Source of the DNA: CAYRZL01 sp964428795
GTDB taxonomy: Bacteria > Bacillota > Clostridia > Lachnospirales > Lachnospiraceae
Length of the DNA stretch: 64,000 nucleotides
Direction of reading: 5' to 3'
Assembly (NCBI GenBank): GCA_964428795.1
Contig: CAYRZL010000001.1
Location: 1-64,000 of the forward strand
Numbering within the stretch: the first letter of the stretch is position 1; every line of letters begins with the position of its first letter. Positions 54,642 through 63,007 of this stretch are shown in pieces. The notes beneath the pieces are model-generated. The model had not been told where the DNA came from. It saw nothing but the letters and a program-made list of their open reading frames with translations, and made no database searches. The position numbers and the translations under genes were made by a program.

Positions 54642-54824
54642 AGTATTCCTCCCTAATGTCAGTTACATTTTAAAAATTATCATATCTTAGTATTTTATGA
54701 AGTTGCATTGTTAGATTTCCTTTATGCAAAAAATCTGATATGATTATATATAATCGAATATGAAAATTCAATATTCTTTGGAACAAAATGTGGAAGAGCA
54801 GTGTTATTGTAAAGAACGATAAAG

Positions 54825-55613
54825 ATGATGAGGCATGAGATGAGAAAGGAACATAGCATATATATGGGAAGTATGATTATGTATATTCTGGCAGTGATAT
54901 GTATCGTATATTTTGTTGTCCTGGCATTTTATACCGGGCTGGCATCCAAATATCATTTTATCTGGCTGGCAGGTGGAATTTTTCTTCTGGCGTTTGGTAA
55001 GCTGGTCGGTATGAATCATGCAGGTGTGATACAGATTCCAAAGGCGGTAACGGTAATTTTTGTGGGAATCTGTATTGCGGCGGCAATCGTTTTTGTGTGG
55101 GTGGAAGCAATCATTATTGCCAACGGTCATGCAAAACCTCAGCAGGATGCGGCATATATGATCGTGCTGGGCGGTCAGGTCAAAGGGACGAGGGTTTCTT
55201 TGCTGTTAAAATATCGTTTGGATGCAGCATATGACTATCTGGTGGAAAATGAGGACACGGTTGTCATTGTTTCCGGAGGACAGGGCACGGGAGAGGATAT
55301 ATCCGAGGCACAGGCAATGCAGGAATATCTGGTGGCGAAAGGAATTGATGCAGAGAGAATCTGTATGGAGGATAAGTCTGTGAATACGGATCAGAATATC
55401 GCCTTCAGCAGAGCATTTATGGATAGCAATGCGGATTCGGTTGTGGTTGTCAGCAATGCCTTTCATATATATCGTGCGGTGGGAATCTGCAAAAAGCAGG
55501 GACTGACCCAGGTGGAAGGACTGGGGGCAAAAAGCAGTCTGCTGACAGTACCAACCAATTATCTCAGGGAAGCGATGGCAGTGGTGAAATATAAATTGTG
55601 TGGGCAGATTTAA
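54825..55613 (+). CDS. YdcF/SanA-family (DUF218) membrane protein
   Basis: 262 residues. Several TM helices lie in the N-terminal part (SMIMYILAVICIVYFVVLAF and two more). The DUF218 domain follows with IVLGGQVKGTRVS, VVIVSGGQGTGEDISEA, EDKSVNTDQN and VVVVSNAFHIYRA, matching the GGG and NAFH motifs of the family. Members are implicated in envelope processes, with unclear chemistry. Start is one of several Met codons; the ribosome site is weak. Confidence 0.85.
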   Translation: MMRHEMRKEHSIYMGSMIMYILAVICIVYFVVLAFYTGLASKYHFIWLAGGIFLLAFGKLVGMNHAGVIQIPKAVTVIFVGICIAAAIVFVWVEAIIIANGHAKPQQDAAYMIVLGGQVKGTRVSLLLKYRLDAAYDYLVENEDTVVIVSGGQGTGEDISEAQAMQEYLVAKGIDAERICMEDKSVNTDQNIAFSRAFMDSNADSVVVVSNAFHIYRAVGICKKQGLTQVEGLGAKSSLLTVPTNYLREAMAVVKYKLCGQI

Positions 55614-55633
55614 CATAGAAAAGGGGTATTTTC

Positions 55634-56011
55634 ATGACTTTTACACAGGTGGAATGTTTTGTAGAGGCGGGAAAGACAGGAAGCTTTAGCAGGGCAGGCT
55701 CAAATTTGTATATAAGTCAGCAGACTATAAGCAGACAGATAAAGGCGATGGAGCAGGAATTGGGATTCCCTCTGCTTCAGCGTACAAGGAGCGGCGTCAT
55801 GTTGACGGAATCAGGAGTAATTTTATATGAGAAATGGAAAGATCTGATCGTAGAATATCGAAGCGCTGTTGATAAAGCCCGGGATGTTTTTTGGGGGAAT
55901 GACAGAAAAGTTTTAATTGGTATAGCAGAATGCGGTCACGGGAAGGATAAGATTGTTAAAACGCTTATGCAATTTAACGAAATTTGCTTACAGCTTTTGC
56001 AAACACACTGA
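55634..56011 (+). pseudogene. LysR-family regulator truncated after the HTH domain
   Basis: Start TFTQVECFVEAGKTGSFSRA, with SQQTISRQIKAMEQELG as recognition helix, is a normal LysR HTH. A full LysR protein has about 290-300 residues; here it stops at 125 after a linker and the first strand of the ligand domain (RKVLIGIAECGHG). The frame runs into MFS-coding DNA and ends. So the C-terminal effector domain is lost by a deletion joining it to the following gene. Confidence 0.85.
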
Positions 56012-56799
56012 ATCTTGTTTCTACGCAGCAGATTATGAGTAATTGGTTTCCCCGTAAGAAAGGCATTGCCTTAGGTTGGACCACGATGGGTACCTGTTTC
56101 TCATCCACTATTATGGTAGCTGTTTTTCAGGGTTTATTTGGAAAGGGAATCAGCGCACCATACAATCTGATGACTGTTATCATTGTTATTATAGCGATTG
56201 TTATGATTGTATGGTTTAAGGCATATCCGGAGGAGGCAGGCGCATATCCGGATAATGAACCCATGTCTGAGGAAGAGAGAGCGAAAATTATGGAGCTCAT
56301 CACGGATTACAGGAGCGAATTTACGATCGGAAAGCTTTTCAAAACAAAAGCGATGTATATGCTTGCCCTTATGTGGGGATTTGTGGCGCTGGGGTTGGTA
56401 GCAAATGTTTCTCAGATGATTCCGCGTCTTATGGCGGTGGGAATTGAACAGAATATGGCAATTCTGTGGCTGACGATTGCATCTGTGATCGGGATTCCTG
56501 CCAGCGTTATTTGGGGCTTTATCGATCAGAAGATAGGCGGAATGATGAATCTGATGCCATCGTCGATCATTCAGGTGTTCGGGCGTTATGATTTTGCTCA
56601 GGCAAACAAAATTATTATGTCGACAGTTATCGGCATCCGTTCTTTCACATTCCTGGTAGTTCCTGTTATGCTTGCGGCAGCGGGAGAAAATGTGAATGCA
56701 GAATACAGAAATGCATTTATCCTCTGTGCGGTTTTATCAGCCATTGCAGCAGTTCTTGCGTTGGCATTAAAAAATAAATGTATTGGAAAAGAAGTATAA
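55984..56799 (+). pseudogene. MFS (OFA-type) carrier with N-terminal and internal deletions
   Basis: The remaining protein starts in the middle of the carrier (ANTLNLVSTQQIMSNWFPRKKG) and corresponds to the full MFS at 41781 from about its residue 130 onward. It then lacks a second piece: GFIDQKIG joins straight to GMMNLMPSS, whereas the full carrier has about 43 more residues between the matching points. The frame is intact over the second join. Without the first four TM helices it cannot be a working transporter. It and the LysR fragment probably derive from a regulator-carrier gene pair. Confidence 0.82.
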
Positions 56800-56828
56800 A
56801 TATATTATGTTTACATATGCATAAATAT

Positions 56829-56860
56829 AAGAGCCGGGATCTGACATTCCGGCTCTTATT
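56829..56860. terminator. Bidirectional terminator between the MFS remnant and pta
   Basis: AAGAGCCGG pairs with CCGGCTCTT around an 11-nt loop, with A/T-rich flanks on both sides. It serves the MFS fragment (plus) and pta (minus, stop at 56880). Confidence 0.85.
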
Positions 56861-56879
56861 ATGATGAATTGTATTTCTA

Positions 56880-57854
56880 TTAACTTAATGCTGCAGTAAT
56901 AATTGCCATGGAATATACTTCCAGTGCGTTGCAGCCGCGGGACAGATCGTTGATCGGGGCATTCAGACCAAGAAGAATCGGACCATATGCATCGAATCCG
57001 CCCAAGCGCTGAGCAATCTTGTAACCAATGTTACCGGCGTTGATATCCGGGAAGATAAAGGTGTTTGCCTGTCCGGCAACCGGGTTGTTCGGGCATTTCG
57101 TCTTTGCAACAGCCGGAGATACGGAAGCATCGAACTGCAATTCGCCTTCGATTGGAAGATCAGGTGCAGCAGCTTTTGCTTTCGCAGCAGCATTGCGCAT
57201 TTTATCTACATCCTCGCCTTTGCCGGAACCAAGTGTAGAGTAGCTTAAGAATGCAACCTTCGGATCAATACCAAAGATTTTAGCGCACTCAGCGGTCTCC
57301 AGAGCGATCTCAACCAGATCATCCTCGGTCGGTTTGATGTTGATCGCACAGTCACCCATAGCCAGAACCTCGTTCTCTCCTGTAGCAGCCGGACGAACCA
57401 GAATGAAGCAGGAAGATACGATCTTGTTGCCGGGTTTTGTTTTGATCAACTGCAGAGCCGGGCGAACCGTATCTGCGGTTGAATATGTAGCACCACCAAG
57501 CAGGCAGTCAGCCTTGCCGATCTTTACCAGCATGGTTCCAAAGTAGTTTCCTTTGGAAAGCGCTTCGCGGCACTGCTCCGGTGTCATTTTTCCTTTTCTG
57601 AGCTCAACCATTGTGTCAACCATCTCGTCCATACCTTCGTATGTAGCAGGATCGATAATTTCGGCACCGTTGATGTTGTATCCTGCCTCCTCACCGGCAG
57701 CTTTAACTTCATCTACATTACCGATCAGAATCGGTTTTAAGAATGTACCTGCAAGAAGGCGGGAAGCTGCCTCCAGGATACGTGGGTCGGTTCCTTCGGT
57801 AAAAACGATTGTTTTTGGATCAGCTTTTAATTTGTTAATCAATTTTTGAAACAT
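56880..57854 (-). CDS. pta: Phosphate acetyltransferase
   Basis: 324 residues. Start FQKLINKLKADPKTIVFTEG, then LLGGATYSTADTVRPALQ, GDCAINIKPTEDDL and GYKIAQRLGGFDAYGPIL are Pta signatures. It converts acetyl-CoA and phosphate to acetyl phosphate for acetate formation. The start at 57854 is chosen by alignment with the family start; a longer upstream version adds a non-conserved extension. The usual partner ackA is not adjacent here. Confidence 0.94.
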   Translation of the reverse strand: MFQKLINKLKADPKTIVFTEGTDPRILEAASRLLAGTFLKPILIGNVDEVKAAGEEAGYNINGAEIIDPATYEGMDEMVDTMVELRKGKMTPEQCREALSKGNYFGTMLVKIGKADCLLGGATYSTADTVRPALQLIKTKPGNKIVSSCFILVRPAATGENEVLAMGDCAINIKPTEDDLVEIALETAECAKIFGIDPKVAFLSYSTLGSGKGEDVDKMRNAAAKAKAAAPDLPIEGELQFDASVSPAVAKTKCPNNPVAGQANTFIFPDINAGNIGYKIAQRLGGFDAYGPILLGLNAPINDLSRGCNALEVYSMAIITAALS

Positions 57855-57904
57855 GTATTGTGTCCTCCATAGTTGGTTTTCGGGAAGATTCCCATTCACT
57901 TTCT

Positions 57905-57932
57905 ATTGTAACTCTTTCACATAAAATTTCAA
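57905..57932 (-). promoter_or_regulatory. SigA-type promoter of pta
   Basis: On the minus strand TTGAAA (57932-57927), 16-bp spacer and TACAAT (57910-57905), about 50 bp before the start codon. Confidence 0.6.
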
Positions 57933-57968
57933 GGAAAAAATCACCGCATTCGTTATTTTTTGGTATTA

Positions 57969-58121
57969 GTTCAGCCATAGCGTATCGCACAGACGAATCA
58001 TGCTTGTATGAATGAGAATGTGCGATATGCTATGAGCGGAGCGCCAGATTATGAGCAAAGTTAGCTGCGAAGCAGTGGGAAAGCACCGTAGGTGCGGCTT
58101 TGCGAATGGCGCGGGCTGAAC
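57969..58121. repeat. 153-bp multi-hairpin element with 8-bp inverted ends
   Basis: Ends GTTCAGCC (57969-57976) and GGCTGAAC (58114-58121) are perfect inverted repeats. Inside are one arm of 16 bp with one mismatch (CATAGC-type, 57976-57991 with 58019-58034) and a second branched arm. In that arm GCGCCA (58041-58046) pairs with TGGCGC (58107-58112), and GCAAAG with CTTTGC. Two small hairpins sit in it, CTGC-GAA-GCAG and GCACC-GTA-GGTGC. Such folding suggests a small mobile element (MITE or REP-like) or a structured RNA. No gene inside. Confidence 0.6.
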
Positions 58122-58130
58122 GGTTACAGA

Positions 58131-59048
58131 TCATGTCCATATGATGTTGGCAAAACCAATGACAAGCGGAACCGCGATAATTGAAAGCAGGGTGCTCAGA
58201 CAGATGTTTTTTACTGCCTGCGTGTAGTCCATATTGTTGATCTGTGCCAGGATCGCAACATTCGTTCCGATCGGTGCGGAGGCGGAAATGAGAATTGCCA
58301 GCCGCACATCCTGAAAACCTGCCGGAAACAGGGAAAGTACTGCGATTGTCAATAGTGGAATGACTGCCAGGCGGATCAGGGTGGATACATAGACAATGGG
58401 TGTGGTGAACAGTTCCAGTATTTTTGTCTGTGCCAGATAAATTCCAAGCACGATCATGGCAATCGGTGCATTCAGCGCTGCCAGAGCGCTTACTGCGGTG
58501 GTTGCCAGAGCCGGTATATGTACCGGCAGTAAAAAGAGGATAATACCTGCAACGGTTCCGATTACGATAGGGTTTGTCACTATTTTTTTGACGGATACCG
58601 CAGATTTATCTCCGGTAATGACCATAACTCCGTAGGTCCATTGCAGGGTGGTAAGCAGTGCAATAAATATTGCGATATAAAATACAGCGGTGTCTCCCAG
58701 TGTCATCTGTACCAGTGGAATGCCGATAAAACCCGCATTGGAAAAGGCGGCACAAAAGTGTTCCATCGGGTATTGTCCGCCAAAGGCGATGCGGGACACC
58801 AGAATGGACAGACCAAGTGCTACGACAGATACCAGAAATGACATCCAAAGTCCTCGCAGCATTTCCATGGAAAAGTCGATCATATATGGCTTGATGATTG
58901 CCATAGGCAGAATGATATACAGGAGCAGTGTCCCGAGTTCTTTGCTGCCTTGTTTGGTCACCAGTTTTTTTTTATATAAAGCAAATCCGATCATCATGTA
59001 GATAAACATAAGGATGATCTGCTTAAAGAGGGTAAGCATGATTTCCAT
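58131..59048 (-). CDS. AEC-family transporter (auxin efflux carrier-like)
   Basis: 305 residues with about 10 TM helices. LLYIILPMAIIKPYM, AFSNAGFIGIPLVQM and the C-terminal ISASAPIGTNVAILA with KNICLSTLLSI are typical AEC motifs. In bacteria such proteins carry organic acids such as malate. The start follows AAAGGAC on the minus strand. It stands downstream of a DUF1638 gene on the same strand. Confidence 0.88.
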   Translation of the reverse strand: MEIMLTLFKQIILMFIYMMIGFALYKKKLVTKQGSKELGTLLLYIILPMAIIKPYMIDFSMEMLRGLWMSFLVSVVALGLSILVSRIAFGGQYPMEHFCAAFSNAGFIGIPLVQMTLGDTAVFYIAIFIALLTTLQWTYGVMVITGDKSAVSVKKIVTNPIVIGTVAGIILFLLPVHIPALATTAVSALAALNAPIAMIVLGIYLAQTKILELFTTPIVYVSTLIRLAVIPLLTIAVLSLFPAGFQDVRLAILISASAPIGTNVAILAQINNMDYTQAVKNICLSTLLSIIAVPLVIGFANIIWT

Positions 59049-59107
59049 AATGATAATAGTCCTTTAAAAAATTTAATCCTGTAATATACAGGCTGCGAAA
59101 ACAGGAA

Positions 59108-59770
59108 TCAGTATAATATGTCAAACATGTCAGGGGAAATTGCTTCGCCCGGTTTGCATACCACAAAATGGTTGTTTCGCACACCCGTTAATAATTCCCG
59201 AAGAATTTTTGTGGAACCCGGAACCGTAGTTACGTCAAGATGAAGTACCTCCCCGGCTTTTTTTGCATAAGCTGTTGTCTGTTCCATATCATAACAGCCT
59301 GTGTCGATGAGGGCAATATCGGTGTAATGTCCATACATCATTTCTACAAGATCCTCAGCGGTTTCCTCGTCGTATTCTTCTACCATCTGTTCGTATTGCT
59401 GTACCATGGACTTTTCGCTGAGAGACCATCCGTGGGTCAGATACATGGTGCCTGCTTTGGTAAGCGCTCTTGTATTTCTTGCTCCGGTACAGAGCATCAG
59501 ATTGATACAGTCGTCAAAGCGGGGCAGAACCAGTCTTGTGCCCGGACTGTAAATGCCTTGTGTGCCATTTCCGCAAAGACAATATACCAGCAAAATTTCG
59601 TCCACATCCTGATGTTCGTTTATGGTCTGCTGTAATTTTTCCCGCAGCAGCTCCGGGGTATCGTGATATCCCCGTTCCATCCAGATGACCGGAATCCGGC
59701 AGTCCAGTTCACTGTAAACTTGTTTCAGTTCGTCCTCCAGCATGGAACAGGCGATGATAAGCTGTTTCAT
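59108..59770 (-). CDS. DUF1638-family protein
   Basis: 220 residues, soluble. Opens KQLIIACSMLEDELKQVY and has ILLVYCLCGNGTQGIYS, LVLPRFDDCINLMLCTG, TMYLTHGW and LDVTTVPGSTKIL, matching DUF1638. The conserved Cys and His suggest metal or corrinoid-related chemistry; family members often lie near methyltransferase genes, which are not seen here. It lies on the same strand as the AEC carrier, 59 bp apart. Confidence 0.85.
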   Translation of the reverse strand: MKQLIIACSMLEDELKQVYSELDCRIPVIWMERGYHDTPELLREKLQQTINEHQDVDEILLVYCLCGNGTQGIYSPGTRLVLPRFDDCINLMLCTGARNTRALTKAGTMYLTHGWSLSEKSMVQQYEQMVEEYDEETAEDLVEMMYGHYTDIALIDTGCYDMEQTTAYAKKAGEVLHLDVTTVPGSTKILRELLTGVRNNHFVVCKPGEAISPDMFDILY

Positions 59771-59908
59771 AGACAGATTCTCCGTGTAGCGTGTGTAAAA
59801 GATAGCTATATGTATGATAAATAAAAGTTCCGAACATCATTATATCCACAGGATGTCCGGTTTACAAGAAAAAATCTTCATTTTTTTGCTTAAAAGGGAA
59901 AAATATGC

Positions 59909-59937
59909 TTGCATTTGGGAAACGCATAGGTTATAAT
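59909..59937 (+). promoter_or_regulatory. SigA-type promoter of the tRNA gene
   Basis: TTGCAT (59909-59914), 17-bp spacer, TATAAT (59932-59937). The tRNA starts 21 bp later. Confidence 0.8.
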
Positions 59938-59958
59938 AACCCTTGCGTTAAATAATAT

Positions 59959-60031
59959 GCGCCTTTAGCTCAGTTGGTAGAGCAGTAGACTCTTAATCTA
60001 TTTGTCCAGGGTTCGAGTCCCTGAAGGCGCA
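59959..60031 (+). tRNA. tRNA-Lys (CTT anticodon)
   Basis: Full cloverleaf: acceptor GCGCCTT/AAGGCGC, D arm AGCTCAGTTGGTAGAGC, anticodon stem GTAGA/TCTAT with loop CTCTTAA (anticodon CTT) and T arm with GTTCGAGTC. The discriminator is A; CCA is not encoded. It has its own promoter and terminator. Confidence 0.95.
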
Positions 60032-60035
60032 CTGA

Positions 60036-60062
60036 AGAGATACCGAACAGTATCTCTTTTTG
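60036..60062 (+). terminator. Terminator of tRNA-Lys
   Basis: AGAGATAC (60036-60043) pairs with GTATCTCT (60050-60057), followed by TTTTT. Confidence 0.9.
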
Positions 60063-60257
60063 TATTATTTAGAAGTCCTCGAACCTGGTTTTTATTCGGT
60101 AGTTGGTTTGTTCTCCGTTGCGTTTCTGGCAATGCTTAATACAAAAATTACCTGTCCATTGTACGGAAAATTGTGTATAATAGTAATAATTCATTTGAGA
60201 GTGACTTTGAAGTGTTTGGTTATTGATAGATTTTTTGGTTCAAATGGGAGACTGATC

Positions 60258-61037
60258 ATGCATGCGATAGAGAAATTACAGGCGTACTATAATACAAATA
60301 ACAAATCTGATATTTACAGAGAAGTAGTGGGAAATATTTTAAAGAATATAGATTGTTTAAAGGACAGTACCATATATGACGTGGCAGATATTTGCTATGT
60401 ATCGCCTACTACGATCAGCCGATTGAGTAAAAAGCTGGGATATTCGGGTTTTCAGGATATGAAGAGTCAGCTTATTTCTGCGAAAGAAAATTATGCATAT
60501 TTAAACAGATATGTGTCATTTGCGGAAGTTGCAAAATATGAAGATTCCACCACTGCCTATATGCAGTCAATGAGCAGACAGATCAATCGTATGAAAGCGG
60601 AGCTTGATGTAGGTCAGTTGACAGAGCTTGCACAGGTCATCCATGATGCCAATAAGGTTAATTTTTATACAAATGGTATTCTTTTTGCGGAGGGACGTTT
60701 TCAGTGTGACCTTATTATGACAGGACATTCGTGTGAGATAAAAATGTCACCGACGGAACAGATGGAGGATATTCCGGAATTGTCGGAGAAGGATATTGTC
60801 ATTATCACACTTCCGTCAGTAAATGATGCGATAGAGACGAAAAAAATTCTGTCCGGTATCAAAGACAGAGGTGCAAAAATCTTAATGCTGACGGACGTAA
60901 AGTATCCCATCTATCAAAAATATGTGGATTATCTCTATTCATTTGAGGGTATTCTTGGGATGGTAGATGATTATCAATTTGCAATGTATATCAATTTGCT
61001 TTCTATGAGATATAGAGAACTGTTTATAACCGAATAA
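60258..61037 (+). CDS. MurR/RpiR-family transcriptional regulator
   Basis: 259 residues. N-terminal HTH_6 (STIYDVADICYVSPTTISRL, then KKLGYSGFQDMK) and C-terminal SIS domain (VNFYTNGILFAEGRFQCDL, DIVIITLPSVND). The start at 60258 is chosen for GGGAGACTGATC and family start; the upstream in-frame extension has a TM-like, non-conserved sequence crossing the promoter. RpiR proteins respond to sugar phosphates. It stands upstream of the DAPG-hydrolase-like gene and the TIM/Gfo operon, and may control them. Confidence 0.9.
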   Translation: MHAIEKLQAYYNTNNKSDIYREVVGNILKNIDCLKDSTIYDVADICYVSPTTISRLSKKLGYSGFQDMKSQLISAKENYAYLNRYVSFAEVAKYEDSTTAYMQSMSRQINRMKAELDVGQLTELAQVIHDANKVNFYTNGILFAEGRFQCDLIMTGHSCEIKMSPTEQMEDIPELSEKDIVIITLPSVNDAIETKKILSGIKDRGAKILMLTDVKYPIYQKYVDYLYSFEGILGMVDDYQFAMYINLLSMRYRELFITE

Positions 61038-61085
61038 AGAAAGCTTTCCGTATGAGAAATTATTTTCCGGGAAAGGAAAAGATTG

Positions 61086-61112
61086 CCTGCGCTGGACGCA
61101 GGTTTCTTTTTT
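61086..61112 (+). terminator. Terminator after the RpiR gene
   Basis: CCTGCG-CTGGA-CGCAGG stem followed by TTTCTTTTTT. Confidence 0.85.
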
Positions 61113-61189
61113 AGAGATGGCATTTCATCGGGTACGGGGCTTATAATTTTTATATACCGAAAAAATGAAAGAATATAGAGGGATAAAAA

Positions 61190-61978
61190 ATGATAAGACC
61201 GGATATTGATGAAATTTATATGAGCAGACCATATGCAAAGTATGCAGATTTGGAATTGACAAAACCGTCGGATGAAATTCTCCGATTTTTGAACAGAAAG
61301 AAAATGATAGATTCAAAATATGCTTTGCTGCCTGAGAATAATAATATGGATGAGATTCTGAATGACGGATATATGGAATGTGAATGCGGGTACTGTACAC
61401 TGCCGAATGGCGGTGGCTATATAGCGATGCATAATAAGATGCCGGGAGTAACATTTGAAATGTATCAGTTTTGGTGTAATTGGTGGTCAAGTGCGCCGGA
61501 TGCGGCATTGCGATATCGCATATGGAATCCAAGAGATCATTATATGGCCGGATTTCGCTGGACAAACGAATTGATCGGGGATCACATAGAGGATCTTGTT
61601 TTTCTGGAGACGTTAGAGATAAAGAATCTGGGAATTTCTGAGGAGAAAGCAAAAGCCTCATCTCTTTTGTGGGCCGATGGAGGCAATGTAATATCAAAGC
61701 GGGTGGATGCTAATCCGTTTTCGGCTCCGGTTCCCGGCGTGGTCTGTCATTTTGTGCGCGAGATGGCGGATGGAAGCGGAATAGAACTGAGAAGTCGATT
61801 CTGGAAAGGATATCAGGTCGGCGAGAATGGCTTGTTTGACGCTATGGGGTCCCATACTCCGCGGGAGACAATAGATTCGCTGTATGGACTGGCGGCGCAC
61901 AACGCTTATGAGATGGCGCATCTGGCATCGATACTACCGTCGTTATATTCAGAAGAAAAACATGCAATATATGAATAG
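61190..61978 (+). CDS. DAPG hydrolase-like (PhlG/phloretin hydrolase family) C-C hydrolase
   Basis: 262 residues of the PhlG type. Candidate zinc ligands are H117 in NPRDHYMAG, a Glu at about 140-143 (FLETLEIKN) and H237/E241 in AAHNAYEMAH, with the HxxxE spacing of PhlG. Other family regions are FEMYQFWCNWWS, VPGVVCHFVREM and LRSRFWKGY. PhlG hydrolyses 2,4-diacetylphloroglucinol and phloretin hydrolase splits phloretin; both break a C-C bond next to a phloroglucinol ring. The substrate here is unknown. The ribosome site is AGAGGGATAAAAA. It has its own terminator, so it is a single-gene unit after the RpiR gene. Confidence 0.82.
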   Translation: MIRPDIDEIYMSRPYAKYADLELTKPSDEILRFLNRKKMIDSKYALLPENNNMDEILNDGYMECECGYCTLPNGGGYIAMHNKMPGVTFEMYQFWCNWWSSAPDAALRYRIWNPRDHYMAGFRWTNELIGDHIEDLVFLETLEIKNLGISEEKAKASSLLWADGGNVISKRVDANPFSAPVPGVVCHFVREMADGSGIELRSRFWKGYQVGENGLFDAMGSHTPRETIDSLYGLAAHNAYEMAHLASILPSLYSEEKHAIYE

Positions 61979-61996
61979 ATGATACAGAGTTGTTTT

Positions 61997-62033
61997 GCTT
62001 CATGTGTAATGATACACATGGAGCTTTTTTATT
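61997..62033 (+). terminator. Terminator after the DAPG-hydrolase-like gene
   Basis: GCTTCATGTGTA pairs with TACACATGGAGC around ATGA (one G-T pair), followed by TTTTTTATT. Confidence 0.92.
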
Positions 62034-62216
62034 GCGGATAAGCGAAAGAAAGCAGCCGGCGGAGGTTCCCTTTGGTTGTCAGATGTCTGAAGAAAATTAG
62101 TTTCTCGGAGAGAAACAACTTTTCAGGATGCAAACAAATGTGTTTTCGAGGCGACTGAGATTTTAACACTTCGTGCTACACTTAAAACATCAAAAGAGAG
62201 GGAGGAAACATAATTT

Positions 62217-62990
62217 ATGAAGTATTCCGTTTGTATAGACGCACTGTTTATGAACAAGGGCAGCTTTACCGAGGCCATGGAAAAAGTAAAGCATGCCGGA
62301 TATCAGGCAATTGAATTTTGGACATGGTGGGACAAAGATATCATGTTGATGGAAAAGAAGAAGAAAGAGCTTGGTCTGGAAATAGCTGCCTTTTGCACAA
62401 AATTTATCAATCCCGGGGATCCTGATCTGCAGCAGGAATATATAACAGGATTGAGGGAGAGTATTGAGGCGGCAAAGAGACTGGAATGCGATACTTTGAT
62501 TGCGCAGGCAGGATGGGAGTTCGACAGTTTTGCAAAAGAAATTACCCGGAATCAGCACAGAAGGTGTTTGATCGATACGATGCAGAAGGCGGCGGCAATC
62601 ATGGAGAAAGAAAATATGACCCTTGTGATCGAGCCTTTGAATACGCTGGTAAATCATCCCGGCTATCATCTTTCGACATCAGAGGATTCCTTTGATGTGA
62701 TTGATCGTATCGGCAGTGATCATGTGAAAATATTGTTTGATATTTATCATCAGCAGATCACAGAAGGAAATTTGATTCAGAATATTACCGATAACATTCA
62801 GAAAATCGGACATTTTCATGCTGCGGGAAATCCCGGACGGAATGAAATTACAAAAGGAGAGATCCATTATAAAAATGTTTTTCAGGCAATCAAAAATTTA
62901 TCCTATGAGCATTATATCGGTTTAGAGTACATGGTTCCTTATGATCCGGTGGAGGGATTGGTGGAAGCAAAAAATAAGATTCTGGTTTAA
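62217..62990 (+). CDS. Xylose-isomerase-like TIM-barrel sugar isomerase/epimerase
   Basis: 257 residues. YSVCIDALFMNKGSFTEAMEKV, QAIEFWTWWDKDI, IAAFCTKFINPGDP, LVIEPLN, KILFDIYHQQ, GHFHAAGNPGRNEI and GLEYMVP are the strand ends of AP-endonuclease-2-type barrels such as hydroxypyruvate isomerase and the related sugar epimerases. Glu and His residues in them form the metal site. GAGGGAGGAAACA precedes the start. It is followed 17 bp later by a Gfo/Idh gene. The pair is typical of sugar or glycoside oxidation-isomerisation pathways, including flavonoid C-glycoside cleavage. Confidence 0.88.
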   Translation: MKYSVCIDALFMNKGSFTEAMEKVKHAGYQAIEFWTWWDKDIMLMEKKKKELGLEIAAFCTKFINPGDPDLQQEYITGLRESIEAAKRLECDTLIAQAGWEFDSFAKEITRNQHRRCLIDTMQKAAAIMEKENMTLVIEPLNTLVNHPGYHLSTSEDSFDVIDRIGSDHVKILFDIYHQQITEGNLIQNITDNIQKIGHFHAAGNPGRNEITKGEIHYKNVFQAIKNLSYEHYIGLEYMVPYDPVEGLVEAKNKILV

Positions 62991-63007
62991 TGGAAAGGGG
63001 AAGAACA

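Noticed and set aside
60060..60257. N-terminal extension of the RpiR regulator
   Set aside because: Overlaps the tRNA terminator and has a hydrophobic sequence not expected in RpiR proteins; the ribosome site lies before 60258.
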